A stretch of DNA of 64,000 nucleotides from Axinella damicornis. Taxonomy: Eukaryota; Porifera; Demospongiae; Axinellida; Axinellidae. The position numbers and the translations under genes were made by a program. This document shows positions 13,666 through 21,566 of this stretch, piece after piece; within the stretch, counting starts at the first letter, position 1, and each line of letters opens with the position of its first letter. The notes beneath the pieces were generated by a model, which was given only the letters and a program-made list of their open reading frames with translations, was not told where the DNA came from and ran no database searches. Location: assembly GCA_963931865.1 (NCBI GenBank), contig OZ007510.1:6239399-6303398 (forward strand), in the 5' to 3' direction.

Positions 13666-16600
13666 GGGAGAGTCAATATTAACATAATATGCTAATCGCC
13701 TAGCAAAGCACTTGCAGCGCATATCGCAAGTACATGTAAGTTCATCACTCATGGGCATGTTATCGGGAGGTCAAGGTACATGTACATGTAAACAGGTACC
13801 TCTACCTTTTCACTTTTGAAGTAGGTCATCTTCCCATGGGAGAGAACAAAGTATCTATCCTTCCAGCCCTGGAGAAGGGAGGAGAAACGGAAGTGGTCAT
13901 CACAAAGTGTTAGTACACTGTCACAAACATTGCTGCATCATCTAGAGTACCGACTGGCGATGTTGGACAAACCATGATAATATGATCTATCCAATACGGC
14001 TGTACCGATGCCAATCCTTGATCAACATCGGTACCGATTTTAGCATTATCTGTATCGGATTGATTGATCATGAGGCAACCGATAGTCACGTAACACAGGA
14101 CATGGCAGCGCAGCTGCTTGGCGAGGCAGTATACTACGTAGCTAGCTACGCTGTTTGGTATGTAAGCTCTTTCGAGAACGACAATAGAGCGATTTGGGCA
14201 CATTTCGGCATCTGCGACGATGACAATTCCAAAGCGCTTTGCAAGATTTGCGATGAAAGGATTCTGAGGGCTGGGAACACACAGAAGTCCTTCAACACTG
14301 CAAGACATAATCTTGAGGAATAAAATAAGTTAGTGGTGGCTGAAAATGCCAAGAAAGAAAGACAGCAAGCACATTCTTCAATGATAGCGCATATCGGCTT
14401 GTATCTGTACTGCCTTACTGTCAGCAGTTCATAACCTAGTCTTGGCCCCAGACCCAAACCAACCCCAGTGCGGATCGCTTCCAGTATCACTAAGCGATCT
14501 GCACTGGGGTTGGTTTGGGTCTGGGACTGAGACTAGTTGAAATCTTGGTCTCAGTGTCTAACCTACATGCAAGTTGTCCTAGCAGCAGTAATGGGATTTC
14601 CCCGGCCTTTGCATCAGATGGAAATCTACCTTGGTGTGGTAATAAGTGCAGTACATCCTACCTTGTTCTTGCCACCAGTCTTTGCTAGCCAGCCTTCCTT
14701 TGTGTTGAACTTGGCCTGCAGAGAAACACGAATGACTTGGTACTCTCTGTGTGTGCATGTGGGCAGTAGCTAGCTTGTGTGTGAAGTGTACTGCACCCTG
14801 CAGACAGACCAATCACAGTAAAAAGTGGACCTTCCGAGATAGGGACACAGTATACTAGATCTCGGTACAAGGGATGATTTTCAACGTCCCAAATAATTTC
14901 CCCTATAGTTCTAATGCATTTGAGAAGAGGATAACCTCTCTGCAAAGGACAAAACACATGAATTTATAGCATCCGTCCTCTATTAGGTTTCACTGTACTT
15001 GTCACTACAAATCAGAACCCCATGCAGGTCCACGTACATAGCCTCGTTCCCAGGCTCCTCCCCACCTTGTAGAGTATACGACAAAGAGCTGGGATGAGGC
15101 TAGCAAGCCTCAAAGTCTTCAGCAACACCATGGGGTTCCTCCTCACCTTGGTAGTGACGCTGAGGTGTCTGCTCTGTATGCTTGCCGTGCTCCCCCTTCT
15201 CAGGTCCTCCTCCCTGCCTCCACCAGCGTAGGTGGACCTCCTCTGAGAGATGGGAGAGTCACTCACTTCAGACACCTCCGAGATCTCTGCAAACTCTGCA
15301 AGTAGCTGTGGGTGTGCATATTCATGTTGTGTGTGAGGAGTGTGTGTGTGTGTGTGTGCATGTGTGTGGTGTGTGTGGTGTGTGGGTGTGGTGTGTGTGC
15401 ATGTGTGTGTGTGTGTGGTTTCTTAGTTGAAGACCCAGCTTGCAATGAGATGTGATATGAACAAGACATTCAACAGATGACGCAAAGGCCAGCCCAGCAT
15501 TCTGAACAATACCTTTGCTTTAAGCTTTAGACACACCTATGTCTCGAAATCCCGCTACCTCACTACTCTCAGCACTTACCTCACTACTACACCTGTACCT
15601 TGCTAAGATTACAAGCATGTGTCTGTGTGTGTGACCAATGGAAGTAGGGTGCTCAGAGGCGGGACTACACTGGTGACACACAACCATCGTACTTACTGTG
15701 TGACTAATGGAAGTGGGGTGTTCAGAGGCGGGACTACACTGGTGACACACAACCATCGTACTTACTGTGTGACCAATGGAAGTAGGGTGTTCAGAGGCGG
15801 GACTACACTGGTGACACACAACCATCGTACTTACTGTGTGACCAATGGAAGTAGGGTGTTCAGAGGCGGGACTACACTGGTGACACACAACCATCGTACT
15901 TACTGTGTGACCAATGGAAGTGGGGGGGACTACACTGGTGACACACAACCATCGTACTTACTGTGTGACCAATGGAAGTAGGGTGTTCAGAGGTGGGACT
16001 ACACTGGTGACACACAACCATCGTACTTACTGTGTGACCAATGGAAGTGGGGTGTTCAGAGGCAGGACTACACTGGTGACACACAACCATCGTACTTACT
16101 GTGTGACCAATGGAAGTGGGGTGTTCAGAGGCGGGGCTACACTGGTGACACACAGCCATCGTACTTACTGTGTGACCAATGGAAGTGGGGTGCTCAGAGG
16201 CGGGACTACACTGGTGACACACAACCATCGTACTTACTGTGTGACTAATGAAGTGGGCGTGACTAGACTAGTGACGTGTAACCGTCGTACTTATTAAGGT
16301 ATTGACAAGATGTCTGGACCCTGTGCTGGCCAGAGATGATATCACACAGAGTCTGTCCACATTCAGTTACATAGCTCATGATCAGAGTGTTCGTCAGATT
16401 TTTAGGAGCTGTTGGCGGTAACTAGTTATTGCTAAGCACTACTGACTACAGCAGCTTTTTAAACATTCTTTGTGGCGGAAGTGTATACCTACTCAAGAGT
16501 GCATCAGTAGACCGTGACTTATGCGCTCTTGACCTACTACATTGCCAGCAAGTCAGGATGGCCGAGCGGTCTAAGGCGCTGCGTTCAGGTCGCAGTCTAC

Positions 16601-19600
16601 TCTTGTAGGCGTGGGTTCGAATCCCACTTCTGACAGTATCATTTTTTCTTTTGCCACTTTACGTCACCTTTCTTCATCTATACTAAATAACGTAAGCTAG
16701 CTGTTTTACTCCAGTGAGTAAGGATTTTATACGTACAAGTAGCTTTGCTTGCTTCAGCTACTGCCCTCTCATTCATCTGTGTGAGCAGCCCGGCGTTGGG
16801 CAGCTTTCTGCATAGAGGTCTGAGAACTTGTTGTCACCTCCGTTCACATCAGTTAATTCTTCAGAAATAGCACCTTCATCACTGTGTCCGTGTCAGTCCA
16901 GCGTACATGTAGTTCCCTACTCTGACGCACCAACAGCCTTGTGTGCAATAGTGTCTCTGAGGTCCAGACACCTTCATTAAGAACAAAGGTTGTGAACATC
17001 ACTAGTGTAAATACAAAGGTGGAACGTCACTAGTGTAGTCCCGCTCCTCGAACCCCCACGCCCATCAGTCACATACAGTACAAACATCCCACTTCCATCA
17101 CTCATAGACAGACACGCCTAATATAAGATGCTACACAGGGTGGACGCACACTACCTTGATCCATCCATTGTAGATGCTGGCAGACTCAGCCTTGAGGTAG
17201 TACACATTGCCAGTAATCTCCAGTCCCATGCAGTATGAGAGATGGATGCCTCTGCTCCTCGCCTCAAACATCCGGTAGCACTGCAGTAGCTGTAGCACTC
17301 CGGTAGGCTTGCTGGCCTGGGAGAACACAGACGGGCAGAGCATGGACTGACACCACTGGTGGTGTGCGTAAACTTCAACCTGAACGTTAGCACCAATATG
17401 ATAGAGAGCCTTTTACACTGATCGAGCCATTACATTCACTTGGCTGAGGAGTGGGTAAATGTTCGGCGACATTCTAGCACGCCACAAATAACAGTGCTGT
17501 TACGGAGGATTACCAAGAGTGCATGATGACATCATCGTAATGATGATGTCATCATGCACTCTTGGAGACTACATACAGCAGGCAACTGATACCTAATTAG
17601 CTCTATTGGCACATGCACTTACAGTGTTTCTCCCAAACAGGGGGGGGGGGTAGAGGGGTGCTCCTCCCCCCTTTCCTGGCCTATTGTCCTTTGATGTGGT
17701 CATTGGAATGCATTTAAGTTTTTCGATCTGGACAATTTTGTACTATTTTCACCCTCCTTTCCTGTCAGTTTTTGGGGAAACACTGCACTTATTGGGCATA
17801 TCAAGTGGGCTCCATTGGGTATTTTTCCCCTGCCAATTCCATGGAGTAAACAGGAATAGCACTAGACACTCATGTCTGCCAACGCTTGTATGGTGAGTGC
17901 CAAATAAGGAGATCACACAACACAAATTAACCTTCTCTGTGTCATAGTAGTACAGATCTCCATTAGCATACAGACAAAACCACTTCCTCTGCCACTTCTG
18001 CCAAGAGAAAACACAGCAAATGTTTACCAAACAGTAACCATCCCAGTACTTACGCTTACAGTTACACACACCCAAAACATGACATCTTGGGTACCCCAAG
18101 GGCTCATGGATCCAGCATTGGGCACCCTCAGGGCTCAGCCAGCTCAGGGCACCCTCAGTGCTCATGGATCCAGCATTGGGCACCCTCAGGGCTCATGGAG
18201 CCAGCTTAGGGCACCCTCAGGGCTCATGGAGCCAGCTTAGGGCACCCTCAGGGCTCATGGAGCCAGCTTAGGGCACCCTCAGGGCTCAGCCAGCTCAGGG
18301 CACCCTCAGTGCTCATGGATCCAGCATTGGGCACCCTCAGGGCTCATGGAGCCAGCTTAGGGCACCCTCAGGGCTCATGGAGCCAGCTTAGGGCACCCTC
18401 AGGGCTCAGCCAGCTTAGGGCACCCTCAGTGCTCATGGAGCTAGCATAGGGCACCCTCAGGGCTCATGGAGCTAGCATAGGGCACCCTCAGGGCTCATGG
18501 AGTCAGCTTAGGGCACCCTCAGGGCTCATGGAGCCAGCTTAGGGCACCCTCAGGGCTCATGGAGCCAGCTTAGGGCACCCTCAGTGCTCAGCCAGCTTAG
18601 GGCACCCTCAGGGCTCATGGAGCTAGCATAGGGCACCCTCAGGCCTCATAGAGCCAGCATAGGGCACCCTCAGGGCTCATGGAGCCAGCATAGGGCACCC
18701 TCAGGGCTCATGGACCCAGCTTAGGGCACCCTCAGGGCTCACGGAATCAGCTTAGGGCACCCTCAGGGCTCACGGAGTCAGCATAGGCCACCTTCAGGAA
18801 TCACCCCACCATCAGAATAACCCCACCTTAACTTATAACTTGCAGCTATATACATGTGACTACATGTATGTACATGTAATACAGAAAATGAAACTATCAT
18901 CTGCTGTACTGCATCACCAGTGATTGCAGTCCACAGTCCATGTGATACAGCCTTGTTTCAGTGTTTGTACAATGACTGTTTATTCTTGTTCCCCCAAACT
19001 CTCCCAAAAAGTTTACACTACAGAAACAGTATCTCCCTAATCTCATCTAGCTATAATAATAGCTCAATGGTTGGCGCATGGCACAGCTTCACTGAGTGCT
19101 ACTGCTCAAGTGCTCAAAGGGCTCCACTTTCAAGCACATTCACACGCATCCATTCTTCGCTGGCTCCCCACATTCTGATTCTTGCATAACAGACAGTAGC
19201 TGTCGACTGCGATTTGGACGATGGGAGTTGATGTCATCCACACTTCAGAAAGCAATACCTTCAACCATGCGCTCATTCTCGAGGCTATAATACCTATACA
19301 TAGACTTCAGAATACCTGGACCACCATGAGAAAACCTACGTACGTACCCTGTGGTAATAATGCAGTTGGTCTATGGATATGAACCACTGACACTATGACT
19401 GAAGCTGCTTGCACCATGGGTAGTTTCTATTGCCTAATCTTGTAACTATATGTTGCAGAGATGCAAAGCGTTTCCAGGCCTTCTCACCCCAGTGGTTGTC
19501 ACTTGCAGTACTAACGCGGGGGAAGGCCTGGTAAAACTCGTCATGTGCAGTGCGTAGATGGATATTGGGTGGATATGTGGAGGAGTGGCACATTCCTTGC

Positions 19601-19726
19601 AGTTTATCTAAGAATGTGCCCCTGTGACATCGCAATAGAGTATTGAAGCTGGCATACCTTGAAGACGTGCAGATTCTTTGTGATGTCTGGGGCCTTCACC
19701 AGATAGCCCTCCTTCAGGACTGGCTC
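2555..19726 (-). CDS. Two-PH-domain, coiled-coil protein (MPRIP/outspread-like architecture)
   Basis: A multi-exon gene assembled from splice sites and phase. PH1: 19658-19726, 17932-17997, 17155-17316 (EGYLVKAPD, KWQRKWFCLY, final Trp in NGWIK). Ser-rich linker: about 15147-15286. PH2: 14662-14715, 13806-13868, 13288-13377, 12664-12768 (EGWLAK, GWKDRYFVLS, KDWFAAISRTL). Ser-rich segment: about 12032-12116. Coiled coil: end at 10803, 10402-10560, 9972-10061, 8956-9048, 7172-7749, 6683-6805, 6384-6438, 5679-5779, 5345-5409, 4577-4623. Tail: 3117-3202 (Pro/Lys-rich, then Gln/Glu-rich) and 2555-2608 with TAA. Phases agree through most of the chain; at least one exon is missing between PH1 and the linker, around 10.8-12 kb, and between 3.2 and 4.6 kb. 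PH domains bind phosphoinositides or proteins. Two PH domains followed by long coiled coils recall MPRIP, a Rho/myosin-phosphatase scaffold, but I cannot confirm orthology. Many introns carry repeats. The true start is not found; a candidate upstream exon lies near 20.47-20.53 kb. Confidence 0.72.
3203..4576. other. Intron-like interval with no assigned exon
   Basis: Lies between two supported exons of the two-PH gene whose phases do not match (end phase 0, next start needs phase 1), so a short exon is probably missed here. Otherwise I see a short inverted repeat, with similar strings near 3510-3600 and 3930-4050 containing matching 'cgcgaaagtccgccca' and 'gggcggactttcgcg' sequences. This suggests a small inverted-repeat element of about 0.55 kb. 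No convincing protein-coding segment. Confidence 0.3.
5876..6262. repeat. Dispersed copy of the foldback repeat family
   Basis: Contains the same string order as the large cluster at 21.6-23.8 kb: a terminal piece with 'actcctggtagccgtt', then 'ccaattaacgcacat', 'cagtcgatcg', 'tgagtttcgacgtgtaagc', 'gatcacgactgtgtggtc' and 'gcatgatagcgatcac'. Orientation matches the right arm of that cluster. It lies inside an intron of the two-PH gene. Non-coding in this copy as far as I can see. Confidence 0.6.
7931..7965. repeat. Poly-C tract (35 nt)
   Basis: Uninterrupted run of C on the plus strand in an intron. It produces spurious poly-Pro and poly-Gly reading frames on the two strands. Its length is likely unreliable in the assembly. 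Confidence 0.9.
9617..9707. mobile_element. Hairpin MITE, TAGCC...GGCTA family
   Basis: Inverted repeat with arms 'tagccttgttcccaggcctt' and its complement near 9685-9707. Same termini as the 9-bp-TSD MITE family seen at 11014, 20885, 22083, 26373 and 47627. Here no clean 9-bp duplication is visible, so it may be old. Intronic. Confidence 0.6.
11014..11401. mobile_element. Inverted-repeat element with 9-bp target duplication
   Basis: A 388-bp element whose ends (TAGCCTCTTTCCCAGGCC at left, complementary GGGAACGAGGCTA at right) pair over roughly 85 bp. It is bounded by a perfect 9-bp direct repeat TTGTTTCGG at 11005-11013 and 11402-11410. A 9-bp duplication is typical of Mutator-like elements (family knowledge); assignment to MULE is inference. 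Non-autonomous. Lies in an intron of the two-PH gene. Confidence 0.78.
13606..13664. repeat. (GT)n microsatellite
   Basis: About 29 uninterrupted GT units in the intron between two PH2 exons. Confidence 0.92.
14156..14322 (+). pseudogene. BED zinc-finger fragment of a hAT-type transposase
   Basis: The plus-strand frame reads AIWAHFGICDDDNSKALCKI followed by a stretch ending in FNTARHNLEE and a stop. This fits the BED finger pattern (aromatic-x-x-F, CxxC, spaced His) found in hAT transposases and ZBED genes. Just past the stop the sequence still resembles a Lys-rich linker (AENAKKERQ), so the stop probably truncates a longer relic. It lies inside a minus-strand intron between PH2 exons, so it is an insertion and not part of that gene. 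No catalytic domain is present. Confidence 0.55.
14436..14536. mobile_element. Hairpin MITE, CTAGTCT...AGACTAG termini
   Basis: Arms of about 45 nt pair almost perfectly ('cccagacccaaaccaacccc' against its complement) around a short loop near 14485. Termini TAGTCT/AGACTA place it in the same TAGYCT MITE family as the elements at 20885, 26373 and 47627. Any target duplication has decayed. Confidence 0.65.
15341..15419. repeat. Imperfect GT-rich microsatellite
   Basis: GTGTGT runs interrupted by GCAT and GG, next to the linker exon of the two-PH gene. Confidence 0.8.
15629..16296. repeat. 69-bp tandem repeat (minisatellite), about nine units
   Basis: Consecutive near-identical 69-bp units; the recurring string 'gaccaatggaagt' falls at 15633, 15702, 15771, 15840 and 15909, and continues to about 16245. 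One unit near 15920 lacks part of its centre. Since 69 is a multiple of 3 and the unit has no stop in some frames, long open frames arise on both strands, encoding 23-residue repeats such as VVCHQCSPASEHPTSIGHTV. No start context or splice signal ties these to a gene, so I treat it as intronic satellite DNA. Confidence 0.9.
16552..16635 (+). tRNA. trnL-CAG: tRNA-Leu (CAG)
   Basis: An 84-nt class II tRNA. Acceptor arms GTCAGGA and TTCTGAC pair with one G-T wobble and the discriminator is A. The A box (TGGCCGAGCGG) and B box (GGTTCGAATCC) are intact. The anticodon stem CTGCG/CGCAG encloses the loop TTCAGGT, giving anticodon CAG (Leu, CUG codons). A long variable arm of Leu type follows. No intron and no encoded CCA, as expected for a nuclear eukaryotic tRNA. 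It lies on the plus strand within a minus-strand intron of the two-PH gene. Confidence 0.95.
17513..17565. repeat. Perfect 24-bp palindrome (mini-MITE)
   Basis: Arm 'ccaagagtgcatgatgacat' plus 'catc', a 5-nt spacer, then the exact complement. A related, longer version is at 32940-33016 and a fragment near 16494-16530 ('caagagtgcat...gcgctcttg'), so it is a dispersed family. Confidence 0.85.
18089..18800. repeat. 31-bp minisatellite, over 20 units
   Basis: Head-to-tail repeats of a unit containing 'gggcaccctcagggctcatg' plus 'gagccagctta', with point variants (gagctagcata, gatccagcatt) and some shorter units lacking 'tggagc'. It sits in the intron between the first two PH1 exons. The unit is not a multiple of 3. 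No spacers of unique sequence, so it is not an array of another kind. Confidence 0.92.
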
Positions 19727-20884
19727 CTAGTGGACAATGTTACAATAGCATCTCGGTACTTGCACCGTATATACTGTGAGACAGACTACTGTGAGACGAT
19801 TGGTTTACTAGACTACCAACAACTGATTTCTCAAGGAATGATGGTTAATCCCCCCTCCACCATAGACTGAGTTTAACTACATGTACATGCATGTTCCATA
19901 GAAACGCCTTCACTAGAGCATTTGCATTGACATCATCAATTCCACATATCTCCGCTGTGCACAACAGCCATCCTGGAAAACAAGCAGATTAAAGCTTGCA
20001 TGGAAATACAGTCAGTGTTCTTCCGTCTCGCATGTAACATGTAGTAGGTGGTCGTACTCGGAACTACACAGTCAGTGTGCTTCCGTCTCGCATATAACTC
20101 ACCTCTGTGAATAGTCACAATGTCATGCAAGAGGCTCTATAGGCTATAGTCTCAGTATATGCAAGTGACACAAGTATGGTAATCGACTCACTGTAGACCA
20201 GAGATTACTGTATCTGTATCACCAGCCTTGCTGACTTCTGTCAGCTATTAGAACGAACCAAGCCAGGTTAGGCTTATAGCATCCTAGAAACTATGGATAG
20301 TTCTAGCAACACTGGGCTATTCTTGTCAGTCATGTGCTGGTGGCCTGATAGTTTATAATCTGTTGCAAAGGAAGGAGCAATGTCAAGTACTTATCCATGG
20401 TCAAGTGAATACAAATTATGGTCACATCACACATAAATATTTCTACCACAAATTTTGTGATATGGCTATTCAGCAATGCCAGAACGTACCTCCATAGTTT
20501 GTTGACGCCAATTGGACAGCTCAATCTGTGCCTCCGCTACTTGGTAGGCCACAGGTTAGGTACTAAGGTACTAGGTAGAGGTATACATGACATACCCATT
20601 CACATTATGTCTCACGTGCGCATGGCCAGCTTCCTCTCCTAGTCTAGTCTCGTTCGATGTTCCCAGACTGGGAACAAAGTAAACAAATCTGGTTGGTTCC
20701 CAGACCAGTTTGCTGTTTGCGCCAATTGCAGAGACGTAGTCACGTACCCGTATATATGGCTGGTACGTGGGGTCCACTACGGCTGCACCTAACCGATACG
20801 TGGTTAGTCGTACTGGGAGCTTTTGCAGTTGCAGTAAAGCCTGTTACTGGTGAGTGAATTTTAGCGATTGAGAGTCTTGAGACC
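19727..20884. other. Region upstream of the first PH1 exon; candidate coding exon only
   Basis: On the minus strand near 20469-20535 a short frame reads VAEAQIELSNWRQQTME and ends at a good donor (GAG|GTACGT). It could be an upstream exon of the two-PH gene, but the acceptor is weak. On the plus strand, ATG at 20756 opens a short hydrophobic N-terminus ending at ACTG|GTGAGT; no following exon was found. Otherwise I see only a repeated string 'cagtcagtgt.cttccgtctcgcat' at about 20011-20098. Confidence 0.3.
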
Positions 20885-20955
20885 TAGTCTCGCGGGCAAG
20901 TAGTGCATTGTCTATGGCCAGACTGGGTGTGGCGAGAGACTGGCCCGCGAGACTA
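20885..20955. mobile_element. Short hairpin MITE with 9-bp flanking repeat
   Basis: Termini TAGTCTCGCGGGC and GCCCGCGAGACTA pair. Flanks are CTTGAGACC (20876-20884) and ATTGAGACC (20956-20964), an 8-of-9 match. Same TAGYCT family as at 22083 and 26373. Confidence 0.7.
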
Positions 20956-21153
20956 ATTGAGACCAGGCTTCTGCATACAAGGGCACTCCAGGGGAATACT
21001 ACAGTTCATAGTGAACATGCATTAGGTCCTGCATGGCACTTGTGTGTTAATTCGAATCACCAACAGAGAAAATATAGATGTGGGGCTGTATCACCATCAA
21101 AGTGAGTGTTCTTTTACATGGTGCATGCAGAAAATAGCACCATAGCAAGTTAA

Positions 21154-21332
21154 ACTTGGCTAGTCCATAATGCAAGGGGCGCGCGCCTTCGTTTTTCCGT
21201 GTATGCGGCTGCAGGTGGCCAGATTAGTCTGCAGGGTTTGGCCAACTGAGCCCTGAGGTGGTGTGAAATTATGATTGAGCTCAGGGGTCAACGGCAGTCT
21301 GGTCCCAGACCTCCATTATGGACTAGCCAAGT
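21154..21332. mobile_element. Harbinger-like MITE, copy 1
   Basis: A 179-bp element with 19-bp perfect terminal inverted repeats (ACTTGGCTAGTCCATAATG at left, complement at right) flanked by TAA on both sides. A 3-bp TAA/TTA target site is typical of PIF/Harbinger elements (family knowledge); the assignment is inference. The interior is non-coding. Confidence 0.6.
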
Positions 21333-21335
21333 TAA

Positions 21336-21498
21336 ACTTGGCTAGTCCATAATGCAAGGGGCACGCGCCTTCGTTTTTCCGTGTATGCGGCTGCAGGTGG
21401 CCAGATTAGTCTGCAGGGTTTGGCCAACTGAGCCCTGAGGTGGTGTGAAATTATGATTGAGCTCAGGGGTCAACGGCAGTCTGGTCCCAGACCTCCAT
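21336..21498. mobile_element. Harbinger-like MITE, copy 2, right end truncated
   Basis: Near-identical to copy 1 and directly abutting it, sharing the TAA between them; only a few differences are visible (gggcgcgcgcc against gggcacgcgcc). It ends at 'gacctccat' without the right inverted repeat. The junction between copies is a perfect palindrome centred near 21334. Confidence 0.65.
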
Positions 21499-21566
21499 GC
21501 TGTACCATTTGGGAACCAGACTAGGGAGGGGAGGGGTATTAATATGACGTCAGTGCTGTGCATGTT

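Noticed and set aside
18089..18800. Regular repeats that might suggest a CRISPR-like array
   Set aside because: Units are contiguous with no unique spacers, and the context is a eukaryotic intron; it is a minisatellite.
20756..20852. Short plus-strand signal-peptide-like first exon (MAGTWGPLRLHL...)
   Set aside because: Ends at a good donor but no in-phase following exon was found; the next candidate segment (about 21062-21102) has a stop in the needed phase.
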